From contig VTFK01000566.1 in NCBI GenBank assembly GCA_009617715.1, forward strand, positions 62,001 through 126,000: DNA of 64,000 bases, in the 5' to 3' direction. A program made the translations under genes and the position numbers. The notes beneath the pieces are model-generated. The model did no database searches. It worked only from the letters and a program-made list of their open reading frames with translations, and was not told the DNA's origin. This stretch comes from Plectrocnemia conspersa. Taxonomy: Eukaryota > Arthropoda > Insecta > Trichoptera > Polycentropodidae. The number at the start of each line of letters is the position of its first letter. Positions within the stretch are counted from its first letter, which is position 1. Of this stretch, positions 12,290 to 26,235 are shown one piece after another.

Positions 12290-14151
12290 CTAATATATCA
12301 ATAGAAACTTCTATAAATCCTAATTAGGAATTTATAATAAAAACTCTAACTCTTTAGAACGGAATAGATGAGATCAATTTTTAATCACTATGAAACGGAA
12401 CCCTCTGCCTCGATCTCAAATTGAATTGGATTTTTTAGTGCAACAGATCGTGATTTCCGTCCACAATCATCACAAGAACAAGCAGCTAAGCAATGTACAA
12501 TTCTACAGGGTACCTAGGAAAAATAATATCTATTTCATGCTCGCACTTGTGGACGCGACGTAATCATAAAAGTCAAATCCATGATGACTTCTCTGTTTTG
12601 CTTCCTTATGTGATAGTTAATATGCCATAATTTTTCAGTGAAAAATAATACCAAGCTGTACATTTCAAGTATTAAAAACGACACGGAAACTAATACAATC
12701 TGTGTGTAGATGTAATGTGTATAAGTAATAACGGCACATTTAGATAAAACTAGTCTAACTCGTGTGCCACACTATATATGTACCTTCAATCAATTTGCCA
12801 TAAAAATGTATCAATGATTTTATTTACTACTAAACTGAAGAATGTAAAAGTTATATAAAATATTTCACAATGAATTTTGCAGCTATTAACGATTAAAAGC
12901 ATATGAAACCATGATCATATTTTTAATCAAGCAATTGAATAAACTATTGATTTGATAGGTTTCTTTTTTCAATTTTATGGTTTATTACTTATAATAAGTA
13001 AGTAAGCAAATCATAACGGTTTGAATCTTGTTTCAGACCAAATTATTTCGAAACTAGCAATATATTATCGATATGAAATATATTTTATAACAAAGTCTTT
13101 CCTAGTTTACTTGGATACTATGTACGTATTAAATTTTATTTTATTTTTATATAAATTTTGCACATACTGCAATTTTTAAATGGTTTTTTAGCTGAATGTA
13201 TTTTTATAATGATTTTAATATATGGGGCGAGTCAAATGAAAACCTTTAATATGTTTTATCTGTAATTTATTGAACGAAAACTATAGCAATGTACTTTTTT
13301 GCCTGATTTAATTGAGAAGAGTGCTGCAAAACTACCGCCGTATCAGAAATTTCTAGTCCACTAATAAACTTGCTGCAGTAACAGACATGCATCACTATAC
13401 TGAACTAATTTGAACTGATTCATACTGCCCCCGATGATGAATTTATAAGACAATAGAGCAGTGCTTTAAATTTTCATTTGACTCGAAAGGTTGAATAATA
13501 TCAAATGCAATAATTTTTACTGAATGTGGGCTTTCTGTAATTCGTGTTTTTTTATTATTATTTTATTTTATACATACATGTTTTAACTGTATTTGTGTTC
13601 AGTGTGATACTATAGTGATAGCAATCGCATTTAGGCTCACGATTATAAGTTTAATAATTTGGATCAATCATCCGACATGACCTATTTTGATCAGTTGCTT
13701 TTTGTGTGGTATGTTGTTAACTAGTCGTAAGAAGAGAATATTTATTTTTAAGGTTTATTTTAAACAAAAAAATTTTACACCCTAGCCGATTTTAAAATAT
13801 ATTCAATTGATCATTTCTTGATATATTTTGTATTTTATTTATATTTTATAATATATCTTTTAATACAAAAATAATAATGTATATGTGAAGTGTTAAATCA
13901 AATTAATTCCAATTATTATATATATATATATACATATATATTTAGCCAAATTTTACTAAAGGCATACATGAATTTCTTATTTACTTACATATATATATAT
14001 CAAATGTAATTTTTCAATATAATGAATAAAGAAAATTCTATCAAGTTTACAAAATGTTTTTTAATGAATCACATCACTTTGGTTATAATTCTTATAAATA
14101 CAATAAAACTGCATATCTGAATTAATTGATTAAAAAATTTAATAACAAGTT
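12290..14151. other. Convergent intergenic region: 3' UTRs plus small repeats
   Basis: Glycogen synthase (+) and the reductase (-) converge here. Possible poly(A) signals for the synthase are AATAAA at about 12358-12365 (variant context) and 12940-12945 (TTGAATAAACT). The region also holds a mariner-like MITE (13222-13495) and a TA dinucleotide run at about 13917-13941. No gene is seen. Confidence 0.5.
13222..13495. mobile_element. Mariner-like MITE
   Basis: The ends are inverted copies of CGAGTCAAATGAAAA: left at 13228-13242, right (TTTTCATTTGACTCG) at 13471-13485. The element lies next to TA dinucleotides. This terminal motif is of the kind seen on insect mariner elements. The 270-bp interior has no transposase frame, so it is non-autonomous. 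Confidence 0.6.
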
Positions 14152-17100
14152 TTAGTTAATTCCAGTACCACCTATGACATAATATGCCTCATTCAATGCA
14201 CTCCTGATAAATGCAGATTTATACATAGCGTAAATGACAAGCGCCCAAAAGATTGTTTTAACAATCAAATCTAAAATGTACATCCTGAAAAATAAAAACA
14301 AAAAATTATATACAAAGTCAAAGTGCACATAACCTCAAATTTTAATTAAATTACCTATTGTAATGCGCTTTAGCTTGTGGCAAAGTATCGTCGGGTTCGT
14401 TCAAAAGATATCTTCTAGCTCCGATAATGCATCCTTGTAGGAAGTCAAACACGTCTATGTCTTCAAAGTCGTATCTAAACGCTTCTATATCTTGTGGTAA
14501 TATTTGCTTCTTCAGTTCCATGAAACGGTTGTTTTTGAACAGCCACTCGTTAGTAATGTAATAGTTAAGAGCTTGACTAGCGATGTAAATTTTACGTTGC
14601 ACTTTTACTAATCTGAAATTATAAATGAAATTTTGTCTAGATTGATAGTCACATTAAACATATTTATTGTGATGACGTTAGCAGCATACTGGGACTACCA
14701 ACATTGAGAGTTAGTTTGTGCTACGGTAAACCATTTAAATTATAAAGACCACGTTCTCCTGAATCGACTTTTAAAATTATGCAAGTGTTGCTTGTTTTAA
14801 ATGACTTGGAGGTCAGAGTTTTAATACATTTGTGACAGGGACGTCATTTCAGCTTTTACCAGGGGGGTAAAAGTTGCCCAGTCTATGGCCGTATTTTTAA
14901 TATTTCGATTTCATTAAGATTAATAGTTTTCAATTAAATGGCAGGTGGAGGGCAAATTCCCCTACCTGCCCCTTCTAAATGACGTCCGTGCTTAGAATCC
15001 ATGCTAAAAGCCGTCACAATGGAAACGCTCAGCTATCTAGGGTCCATATTAAGATTTTTTGTAACAATATTACAGCTTACAATAACTGAGAATCGAATGA
15101 AGTATATCTAAACCGAATTTTAACTAATAGGAGAGCGCAAAAAACAATTATCCCTTCTCAGAAGTCAAAAATTCACGTCAAAAGCAATAAAATCGTGCTG
15201 TCGCCGTTGCAGCAGGAGTGCTCGGTAACGAGCGTTCCTGCTGCGACAGCGCCAACAAGATTTTATTGCCTTTGACGTGAATTTTTGACTTCTGAGAAGT
15301 GAAGTAGGAAACATTTTTTTCAAGTGCAATTTAAATCTGGTACTGCATTCAGTTTACAGGTACACTATCTTTTTTTTTCAATCCTGGCAAAGCTATTATA
15401 AAAGAGAGTTATTGTCAAGAAATCGACAAAACCCACCAACAGCTGCGACGGCAGACCCACACTAGACAATCGAAAAAGTTCGATTCTCTTGCACGGCAAT
15501 GCGCGACTACACAATTAAAGAGTTGGGTGATGGTCTAAATCTAGAATGGAGAATGGGGTTATCCTCTCTTTGGTTCTGAAAGTCTCGCCACAACAACTGG
15601 GATTTCGAAGAATCATTGGATTAGCACCAGTAAGGGACAAACTGTTTTTCAGCTAATACTGGAATCTGTTCTCAAATGAGATCAGGAACCCATTCTGTCA
15701 GCTAAGACAGAAAAAATTGGAAATTGCGCGTTTTCTGCTACAAGGCTGTGCCCTGCACGACGTCAGCAAAGTACGCCGCAGAGAGGCGTCGACGATTCCG
15801 CCTCGCTTATGGTACTCTCGTTGTTCAGCAACCGTCTAGTTATACTCCACTTAAGATTAATTCCACTAAAAAGTATACAAGTGGATTTTGTGTCTGTGAG
15901 TGAGAAATATTTGTATAATAGTAACGGACTATAATAAATCACAATTATTATCCTAGCAACCTAATACTTCTCGAAAGTCTCACAGGAGGTAATAGAGAAT
16001 ATTGTCCATTTTCAATATATGACCTATAAAATTTTGTCTGCGACATTGAAAAAATATTCTGTACCAAATTTATAATGTTTATTTATAGGAAAATATCTGA
16101 TAAATATGCAGACGCCTAATGCAATTACAGTTTTGTAACTTAAAGCAGTTGGAAAGATTATAATTTCTTCTCACAAATCTTTGAGAATTGGCCTAATAAA
16201 ATTAACCAAAGAATATGTGTAGATGCTGAAGGCAGCAGCGACTCCGACATATGTTTGGAGCTAACTTTATATAACAGACAAGACTTTTCTTTGAAATAAC
16301 AATCAGTAGTATTAAATATATATCTTCACCTTTGTGCATTCTGACAAAACAAAAAGTCTTCTTCAATTTCTAGAACAACTACAAAGATAATTTCATGTTT
16401 ACTATGTGTACTTATTTAATAAACTCTCGACGGAGAGAGCAATTATGATCTAAATAACTGTAATGAGTTCAGAAAGACAAGAGCCTACCACAAAAGGTTA
16501 TTTTATCAAACAGACATCTGATTCAGATGCACATATAAATTAAAATTGTGAAAAATTAATGTAGTGTAAAACTAAGATTGTTCATTTTTGTAGAAATTGC
16601 CTCGTTTGAAAGGTTAATTAATTAATAGGTAAACTTACATTGGTTTCTTTCCGAGGAACCTTAAAAGTGTATCGAGCACTAAAGCTGGCAATAAATGGAA
16701 TAGTACAATCTGAAAACACAAGAGCACATTAAAAGTTGATCATATTTTCAATCATATTGAATAAAAATACCTTGATGAAGTGAATTATTTTTAATTCTGT
16801 AAATCCTCCACCCGGCACCCACACAACATCGTTAAAAGGCACAGTCTTTACCATATTCATACCAATGTTTATGATATCGTTGAAAGTTACATCTGTAACT
16901 AGCGAAGAACTGCAATTGTAAACGGGTATCGGATTTTCTTTTTTTACCCTTTGAACGATAAGATGCATTAGTTACTTGATTATATAGTTAACCTATATTT
17001 ATAATTTAAATAAATACTTTTCAGTTCCATGTTTCCAAGCAGCCACAATCATTCCTTTAATGGCAATATCTACAGCCATATAATCAGCTCTAATATTTGA

Positions 17101-20100
17101 CACCGAGCACATGGATCTCATAATTCCCTTTCCGCACGCCACAAGCAGTCCGACTGGTCCGTTAAAGTTTTCGATCCATCCCGGCATCGGTTCACTTAAT
17201 GAAGATACAACTGTAAAATAGTATAGATTAAAGCTTATTCTGTAACAAATATAAAAATATAAAGACGGAATACAAACCGATTGAAGGTCTGAAAATAATG
17301 CACGGTAAATCCCCTCGTAGGTCATTCACAACATGTTCAGCTAAACTTTTACTGAAAACGTATGTATTTGGAAGCGTTGTAAGTAATCTATGGATTTATA
17401 AAGTAAATGTCATATCTTTGTAATTTATGTAATACAATTAATAATAAATTTAATACTTTGGTGTCAATATCTTTAAATGAGTTTCATCCATTTTTTCAGC
17501 TATTTCAATAATATCTTTCCAATCACCATGTGGTGGATATAGCTTTTCATAAACGGGATTTTTATCAGTGTTGCAGTATGTGGTTGAAGTGTGGAGTAAT
17601 ATCTAAACATAAAAATAAAAACATATAGTAAAAAATTAAAGTAACTTTATAATGATAAAATTTAAATTGATCATACCTCTAAATTCTTTATTTCTTTTGC
17701 CAACATCATAAGTTCTCTTGATCCTCTCGTATTCAATAAAACTGCTTCTTTTAATGGATCGTCAAATCTGAATCAGAAAGTGATATTCTAATGAGCATTG
17801 AAAAACTACATTTAAATGAACATATCACTCATTTAAAATTATAAGTAAAATTTCAGATCTTTTACGCATCAGTGAATTTCTTATTTTAACACATTTTAAA
17901 ATGAGTTTCTCATTTGGAACAGTTAACGCTTGATTTGCATGTCATGCGTGTACGCGAACACCGCTTTGCTAAAAGGCGGCAAAAGTGGCGTACATGCACC
18001 GAGCAAAAGGAAATTCCCCTACCTGCCCCCTTCCCCCTCAAAGACGTTTCTGTTTATTACCATCCGCCCATCACATGGAATGCAATCCAATACTTTTTAA
18101 ACATTTTTGAATTTTAAAACCAACGATTTATAACCACTGTACAAAGAAAAAGTACGTCAAATCTTGTGTTCTATAAAGTGATCACAAAGATTTTCGAATC
18201 AACGTAAATGTGCTTATTGTACAAAATGTACATCTAAAGCAAAATACAGTTCGAATATTATATTTCATAAGCAAATAAGCATCCATAACCTTGTATATTG
18301 TTAATAATTTCTGTATTGCATGATATGTGAGTTAATATCATAATAGTTACTTAGCATCTCAATGTGATTAAGTGTAGCCTAATATTAAATATAATGGATA
18401 ATATGAATGTAACAATACCTGACACTGGCAGCAGCATGGAATATTATTGAAACTTCATTTATGAGAATCTGTCTATCTTCCGGTGATAATCCTAAGCCTA
18501 GTTGTGTGATGTCTCCGTTGATGACTTTAACTTTTTCATAAAACACTTTAGAGTCTCTTGTCCTCAATCTTTCAAATAGCTATAAAATAAATGATTAAAC
18601 TTAATTATATTTGTAAATTGATTATTATAATAATTTGGTTTGTACTAGTGAATTTTCAATATCAATCAATCTTTCATGAGATGCTTTGCCTTTCTTTGGA
18701 CGTAGCAAAATGTAGATGGTCTTGAGATCAGGACAGGACCAGAGAAGTTTCTCAATGAGTACCTTACCCATGAATCCTGAAAAGAAAACGAATAATGTAT
18801 CAAATCTATACATAAATATACAAGCAAATCTACTCTCTGTAGTATCTATAACAAAATTAAACAAAAGGGTTTGAAAGCAAATTTCACATAAAATTCCTTA
18901 AAAGCCTGCGTAAAATGCTGGAATAGTTTAACAATATTAAGTTTTGGGTTAAAAAATCTGACCTGTGAAATTAAATCAGTCGTGAATTTGGTATAAAACC
19001 CGAAAATATATTGAATTTCAATTCAAGTTTGTTGACTTGATTACATGGTTTCCTTGCATTGTTTAATATTTTTATTTTCGACAGTTCGATTGTACAATAT
19101 TACACTTGCCGGTGTTTGCCCTATGTCAATTTATGCAATAAGAGTAACACCTTTTGTATTTTGATTTTAAAAAATTGGAACAGAAATATTTTACAATAAT
19201 TTAGAAAATTTACACTAACAAAAATTCTAAATAAATCATACTATCTTCATATTAAATTGTCTAATAAACAATTATTATCTAATTATTGTTTAAAATGACT
19301 CACTAACTGCATGCTAAGTATAATATGGTTATCACAATTCCCACTTTGTAGTGAATTACAATAATTTATCTAATATAGTTAAGTTGAAGACCTTGTGCTC
19401 ATCGGTATGCATAAACTGCCAGAGGAATAAAATATATGCATTCTTTATTGTATTATGTAATCTATAAGTATTACTATTAAAATCATATATTCCCAGCTAA
19501 TGTATCATGTCATTATTAAATATATTTATATAATTAGAATTTAATATTGACTCATTGAATTTGACTATGACTTGCAAATTAAAATAAACATTTACAATTG
19601 TATATCTTATACAAAAATTGAATCAAATAATAAAAAATTAAAGCTAATAAGTTGAATTTGTACTTTGAATTATTATATCTTGTTTGGCAATAGTTATAAT
19701 GATTGTATACATACATTTAAAAAAGTAAAAGTGAAAAAAAATATTTTTTCTGCTACATTTTGAAAGAAAAAATTCATAAATATTTATAAATAATTAATAC
19801 TATTTATAATAATACCGGTTTAAACCTTAAAAAATATATCACAATCATAAAACAACTACTAACGTTTATTTTTATTTTGTATATAATATTATTAAAAAGA
19901 AGCACATTATATATGATTATGCTACGCAGTGGAATTTTTTTAGTTTTTTATTTACTCTTGTTTTTTGTAAGCAAAAATAACTTATAAAATAACAAATAAC
20001 TAATAAAGATATTTTTGTCCACAACTGCTTGCCTGAAAAAAAAAAATTAGCCACGCAACGAGAAAAATTGCAGTGTTTGTTAATAACCGAAAAAATACCA

Positions 20101-21992
20101 TAAGGCGTTTTTTTAGTATTAAAGTTAATCTAAAATCAATAATTTACTACCACTGAACATAAAAGAATGCCGAAAAATTTCACATTCTAAAAAATCAAAA
20201 CCCATAATGCAATATGTGTTACCTAAATAAAATTAGCTCATTTCATTTAAATAAAAATGTGAAATTGTTGATGAATAGAAAAAGACACTTACAAAATAAA
20301 TTATATCTTAGATCAAAAACAATTTATTTCATAACTGCAAAATACGGATATAAAGGTCCGTCTCTAGAGCATCTGAAAACGTGCAATAACACGAACATTA
20401 GTCCGAAACATGTTGATCACGAAATATATTTTGCAAAATAACTTATTAAGGTGCGTGTGATCTATTGTATATATAATAACAGTCTAAAATGTACTGTAGA
20501 TAAGTTAAATTTGGTATAAATTCGATGCATTATTTTTAGCAATTTGTATCCGTAGGATGACAAAATAGTAAAAATTAGATAACTCTAAATTCATATAACT
20601 TCCATCTGTTTTAGGCTTAGACCTAACACATTTTATTCGTTTTATCCATTATCAACGCGGAAATGCGTGATTGGTGGTTCGCGGAAAAGGAATAATAATA
20701 AATTCCGAAAAATAATATTATTATATTGTAGCAACCGCATAAAATGTTAAAAAAATGATCATGTTAGAAATCAATATAATATTTCAAGAGTTACTGACCC
20801 TTTCGTTTTTATTTTAATTTTCAATCATACCATTTACAAAAAATAGCTATGATTTTTTGGTAAAAAGGGGAGAAGAAATGAGGTTAATACAAATTGAAAT
20901 TTCGAGAAATAATAATGTAGCTCGTGTGATTAAATCTATTGAATAAGAAAATCTGTTTATGCAAATGTCATAAGCAATTTAGATAAGAATGTAATTTATA
21001 AAATGTATTTTTTTATATTTGTGAATGAATTTTTATGATTAGCGTAATACCTAAACCGTATAAATATCATAAAATAGTTAGATTTTCGTAAAAAATAATG
21101 AATTTAGTTAGAATTATAGTTTTATTTCCCCCCCCCCCTTCTCCGCGGGTAAATTTAGAATGATAGTAATAAGGCAATCCATAGAATACATTTGGCAACA
21201 AATATATCGTCACTGCGCAGCGAATTGAATCTCACAGTTTTATTTAAATAAAAAATATCTTCGAATGCGAATATTTAACCTATGACATTTACTTTAAGGA
21301 AATTATCAGTTTATAACCAAACTATTACAAATTTTAACATCCAAGGTGTAGGATTTTTTTAAAATTAATTTTAAATAAATTTACAACATTCTAGATATTT
21401 AGTGGACCACAAAATCCAAAAATTAATGGACCTCATCCTAATTTTATTGACATGTATGTGCTACAAAAGTTTTAAAAGACATATAGTATCACAACATATA
21501 TCAAAATCAATCAAGCAGGACGTAAACGGCTAAGCCTTGATCATGACAAATGATAGTGTTGCAGAACCTTCAGTGCAACACATACCGATAAGGTTCATTG
21601 GTCGCAATGACCATGATAAAGGGTTCCGGCGGCAGACGTGCCATAAGGTCATTGCAGGCTCCTGTCTCTCCAAATCGTGAGAACGTATAAGATCTCACTT
21701 GATTAAACTTAAAAGCGTTGAATCTAGGTTTGACATTTGCTGCTATATAATATTCAACATAATTTACATAGCTTTATGTCATTTATAATGAGATACGATT
21801 TATAAACAGGATCTAATGTATAAATAAGTTTATTTTATGATCACTCATATTAAAATAAACAATGAAAATATTTTTACCAGTGCCTCCAGTGATTAAAATA
21901 GTCTTCCCTTTGTAAAATTCTGGTATGCACGGTTTTCCTTCTTCGTCCGGAGCCTCCATCATTGCATCTAAGAGTTGTTCTTCGTGCTTCTT
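14152..21992 (-). CDS. Fatty acyl-CoA reductase (CG5065-like)
   Basis: Reduces long-chain acyl-CoA to fatty alcohol with NADPH, for wax, ether lipid or pheromone-type products, at the ER or peroxisome membrane. Exons, 5' to 3' on the minus strand: 21992-21878, 18776-18646, 18579-18419, 17767-17677, 17602-17457, 17387-17278, 17210-17018, 16948-16771, 16709-16639, 14612-14355, 14284-14152. From the first in-frame ATG (21962) this gives 518 residues, the usual FAR length. Seen: ILITGGTGFMGK at residues 22-33 (NADPH Rossmann loop), FHAAASVRFDDPL, TYVFSK with Tyr214 and Lys218 (catalytic YxxxK), FRPSIVVSS, then the FAR C-terminal domain and a hydrophobic tail segment near 476-497. In exon 1 the frame stays open upstream of the ATG to a possible acceptor at 21993-21995 (KKHEEQLLDA before MMEAPDEEGK), so an extra 5' exon may exist. 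Family identity is secure; the start is not. Confidence 0.92.
14836..14990. mobile_element. MITE with CAGGGACGTCATTT termini
   Basis: Left end CAGGGACGTCATTT (14836-14849) and right end AAATGACGTCCGTG (14977-14990) are inverted repeats with one mismatch; the interior carries GGCAGGTGGAGGGCAAATTC and a CCCCTACCTGCCCC stretch near the right end. A related element is at 25502-25681, with partial right ends at about 17995-18060 and 35300-35346. Probably hAT-like by the CAGGG ends, but no target duplication is visible. It sits in the intron between the last coding exons of the reductase. Confidence 0.6.
15113..15305. repeat. Foldback (long inverted repeat) MITE, copy 1
   Basis: A long palindrome centred on GCTCGGTAACGAGC (about 15208-15230). 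The arms contain TCAGAAGTCAAAAATTCACG and its complement, each arm about 80 nt. The left end CCGAATTTT...AATAGGAGAGCGCAAAAAAC matches the intact terminus of the copy at 42295-42488; the right terminus is cut off here. It can fold into a near-complete hairpin. In a reductase intron. Confidence 0.75.
18777..21877 (-). other. First large intron of the acyl-CoA reductase gene
   Basis: About 3.1 kb, AT-rich, with no further coding exon recognised. There is a C-run at about 21128-21138 followed by CTTCTCCGCGGG, and a GC-richer block at 21500-21700 (GGGTTCCGGCGGCAGACG and surroundings) of unknown origin. The open frame at 20214-20441 looks like chance. Confidence 0.5.
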
Positions 21993-23593
21993 CTGCTAAA
22001 TCACGTAAGTTTACATCACGATATAATTAGGAATAATAAATAAGTATTATAGTCATATCTAAGACACGCCGATCACGCATAGTAATCTAATGTGTAGTGT
22101 AATGATTATTAACTAATAATAATCATAAACCGGTCTATAGATTTCATTTTAACATTCGCAAAATATATACATATTTGTAATTTTTTAGTCAGGGTCGCAA
22201 ATAGGCAGTAAATTTATGGTTACGTATGTTTAAGAATACACCACAACATCTTTAAGGCAAAATTTTATTAAATTAAATTAAAACGATCAATCATCACATA
22301 GGTATCGTTAATGCGCAGTTTGTTTTGACAATGGAAATTTAATATTATACTACATATAATATGATATGTCGACCATTTTTTTAAGACGGCCTTGACCGTA
22401 CGGTCAATTATTGGACATAAGTTACTTTCGATTTTAAATAACCATATTTTAAATGTTCCTGTAACATTTTCGTTATATTTTATGCAGATTTAAATGAACT
22501 ACAGATGTACATTTTATAAATCTGTGATTAAATAAACATAAAAGTGAAGCGAATTGCTTATTTTTAAAAAGTAGACTCGAAACTTGTTTTCTTAATTTAT
22601 AAAGTCAAGGGTAACAGGAACAACATGTTGGATAGCCTTAAATGTTTATTTGCTACGTTGTATTATTTCAAGAAATTTTAATTGCCCTCATATATATATT
22701 GAAAAATTTAAGCCTTGAAAACATTAATTTATATTAGAAATATTAATGAAGGGCATTTAAATAATTTGTTTATTTAGATAATATAAACAATTTAGTATGA
22801 GGTATGTATTTAATTTACTTAAAAAAAATATTAAATAATTATTCATTAAAAAAATATTTTATCAATAAATATTTTATTATTGTTTATGGTCATTTATTTC
22901 AGCATTAAGTCCAAATTTTTACGTTGTCAAAACAAGGCGTCGCGCTTCAAAATCTTTCATGTTCAGTTCATCAAAACACATTATAATTTAGAACGTATTA
23001 TTATAAAAAAATCGCAATTATATATAAATTAAACTTTGTTTATTTATCACTTTCAATTACATTGCTTAGTTTATTTTTGTGCGTTCTTTATTTTTCACCC
23101 CTGAAAAGAACCAATAGCCAAATTACAATTCGAGTGACCCGACCGACCATTTTGAAAAACTACACTATTTAAAAAATAACGGAAATTCTTATATTTTAAA
23201 ATGTCCACTAGCTCACCTCCATTTGTACCACGTCAATGTACAACTTTTATACAATTCGATTTTTCCAGCGTAAGACGACCAATCGCGAGTCGAAACGCTT
23301 TGATACTGACTTTAAACCGCTCGGTTCATTCATCAACCAATTATTTTTCGGTATTCAATGTTAAGGACGCCTTGGAGTTCAACACAAAAAATGCAAATGA
23401 GCACCTGTGGCATAGCGAATAATTGAACCACGCTGTGTTATAATCAATTAGGTTGTTTTTTAGCATAAGCAAGAAAGCAACGAGTTCTACGATTTTTTTA
23501 TAATAAAAATTATAACACAAATTATGAATATTTTGATAATTTCAATACTGTCTAAATAATTTCTTCAACCTATTTAACTTCACGGGCAACACT

Positions 23594-23672
23594 ATGATGG
23601 AGCAGCGGTGTGAGCAATTACTTAAAAAATGAAGGTCGTGGGTTCAAATCTCATATGGACCCACTTTTTTTT
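23594..23672 (+). repeat. tRNA-like pol III promoter unit (SINE head or tRNA pseudogene)
   Basis: TGGAGCAGCGGTG resembles an A box and GGTTCAAATC (23641-23650) a B box, spaced as in a tRNA, followed by CCCACTTTTTTTTT, a pol III terminator-like T-run. The acceptor arms do not pair well, so this is unlikely to be a working tRNA; a tRNA-derived SINE head or a decayed tRNA is more likely. Confidence 0.4.
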
Positions 23673-23861
23673 TATTTTCAATTGTTGCTTTTGGCTAAGA
23701 GTTTATGATTATGATTAATTTTAATTCATATTAATTTTTCAATGTCAAAGTGTCGATTTTTTTAATCAATATATCATCTAATTATATTTTAATATCATCG
23801 TATCATTTAATTTTAATATTTTATTATTTTGTGTATTGAAATAATACAGTGTCTTATTTTC

Positions 23862-23905
23862 GACCATCGTGACGCATTGGGGTGACCTGTTAGGTCACGA
23901 TGGTC
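23862..23905. repeat. Nested inverted repeat (hairpin)
   Basis: GACCATCGTGA (23862-23872) pairs with TCACGATGGTC (23895-23905), and inside it GTGACCT pairs with AGGTCAC. GC-rich within AT-rich flanks. It could be a MITE relic; it is not next to a gene end that would make it a terminator. Confidence 0.5.
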
Positions 23906-25501
23906 TTAATTTAATTTAAATAAATTAATATTTATATTGAAACTAACATGATTTAAAGATTTATTCTAAAAAACTATTGAAATGTGTAAAAATAATATAT
24001 TTTATTTTAATTTTACTTGAATGTCTATTAATAACAGGACTTTGAAGCGCTTAAAATAATCAAATTTAAGAATATCCAAAGAAGCAATTCTTTTTTAAGG
24101 TCTAATTCAGTTTTAATCTCTTAAAAGATTAAATTTAAATTATAATTATTAAATATTTAAAATTAGATTTAGTTCCAGTTATTGAAACGTCTATTATTTT
24201 CGAAACAGACTTTCAGAAGACAACACAGGATAGAATATATGTGTCCTAATGGACCATAGTATTTTGTGTATTTTCTTAATTTATTGGAACGAAGACAAAC
24301 ATTAAGGAATGATTCATAGAAACGACACATTCAAGTTGTTCTTTTGACAGGGATGACTTTTTTTTTTTACACAGGGCTGTAGCGTAGAGGTGGGGGCAGA
24401 GGAAGCATATACCTTCGGGCGTAAAATTGAGAGGACGCCAAAATGAAGTTGACAATAATCCATATTCAAAGAATATATCTTTGATTTTGCCAGGAATCAC
24501 ATGGTATTATTTATAAACTGTGATTACCATAGTTTAAATTTGGCTAAAACACACTTTCCCAAGCAAGATCCAGCGGTAGTCACGTTTTTTGCAATAGTTG
24601 AAAACATAAAATATGTTATCGTTTAAAATTTGTATTTGCTTACTAATGTTATTTATTTTTGTTTGATGTTGATATTTATGTACATTTTTTCCATCTGCTT
24701 AAAGAGTTCTAGTGATTATAGATAATGTTTGTTAACTATTTTTGATATAATTCACTACGTTTGCTTTTATTGTTTTTCAATTTATGATTTGCCTTAACAT
24801 AAATATGTATTGTATTTAGTGTTCAAATTTTTTAACAATTTATTCGATTTTTTCTGTTGTGAAAATTTTGGTCAATAACATTTAAGAAATTTTCACATAT
24901 TGGACGTATGGTAAATTTGTTTAAAATAGGGGAAGGGATGACAAATAGCATTTTGGTCACCGGAGACAAACTACTCTAGCTACAGAACTGATTTTACACA
25001 AATGGTTCTAAGGGCTGCGCAAAATTGTCGATGGAATTTTGGTGGTGCGCGAAGCAGGCTCTGTCTGGGTGTATGAGTTTTTACAAAGATAAACAAAGTC
25101 TGGAACGGCAAAAGTGGCCCCAGAATTCGCACAATTTTAATAACACATTTTTTTTTACTTACACGTGTTATTCACCCAAGTTACAAAGAGACGTCATTCC
25201 GTCTAAGCAACTTAACTTAAGTTCGTCACCTAAACTACGAGTTGAGTGACCTTTGCATAAGCCCATCTTATATATAATATACATAACAACATTATTTTTT
25301 GCCGTAAAATTTACATTTTTATTATTTAAGTTGAAGAATGCAGGAAAGTCTTAATTTTAAACACAAAAAATGATTAAAAATGAATAAACACGTGCTGTTT
25401 TTTTTATTGTTTCTCTTACGTAGAATCTATCTATTTCTATATAAAATAAATAAATCTAGCATTTGGACACTAGCACATAAAAAACGTTAAAATAAACATA
25501 G

Positions 25502-25681
25502 CAGGGACATAATTTGGAGGGGAGGGGCAGGTTGGGGCATTTGCCTCCCCCTCATTTTTTTCCAGTAAAAATATATGTCATTTGATGAAATACTAATCAT
25601 TTTAATGAAATTAAAATAATAAAAAACAACCACTGACTGGACAACTTCCCCCTCCTGGAAAAATCTGAAATGACGTCCCTG
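25502..25681. mobile_element. MITE with CAGGGACGTCATTT-type termini, copy 2
   Basis: Left CAGGGACATAATTT (from 25502) and right AAATGACGTCCCTG (to 25681) are diverged inverted repeats of the family seen at 14836-14990. G-rich left and C-rich right subterminal blocks are also shared. No coding frame and no clear target duplication. Confidence 0.6.
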
Positions 25682-26235
25682 GTTCAAAACCAGAAATTTT
25701 TAGGTTTTCCCTCAAAGAAAATCTATAAAAAACATTCTTTAATCTATCCTCAAAATATTTTTTTAAATATGTCATTTTATTAAAATCAAATCGAAATAAA
25801 TTTCCACCAGTAGATACATATTTTTATCAGTGAAACTAAAATTATGTAATTTTAACTTTATGTAGTAATATATTAATTAACATAATTTTCATATATTTCT
25901 ACTAACGAAAATACAGTTCAACTGATGAAATTATATGCTGCATTAAAATGTCTATAAAACTCAATTTGACAGTTGCGAAACGTCCATTTGATGTTGAAAC
26001 TCAAACCTACTTTCCGAATGAAGATTCTAAAACTAATTATAGTTTTAGAGCTAGGGAAAGTCCAAACTATATGTATTAAGCCAACTTATTTCTCAGTATG
26101 AAAAAAGCGGAAGAAGAAGAACATACAAAAAAATATAAATAAAAAAATTATAATTTAGGAAACATTGTAATTACATAATAAAAAATAATAGTATATTATC
26201 TAAAATTAAAAATATGTTAAGTATAAATACAAAAG

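Noticed and set aside
13917..13941. TA dinucleotide run
   Set aside because: Ordinary microsatellite; noted only as part of the intergenic description.
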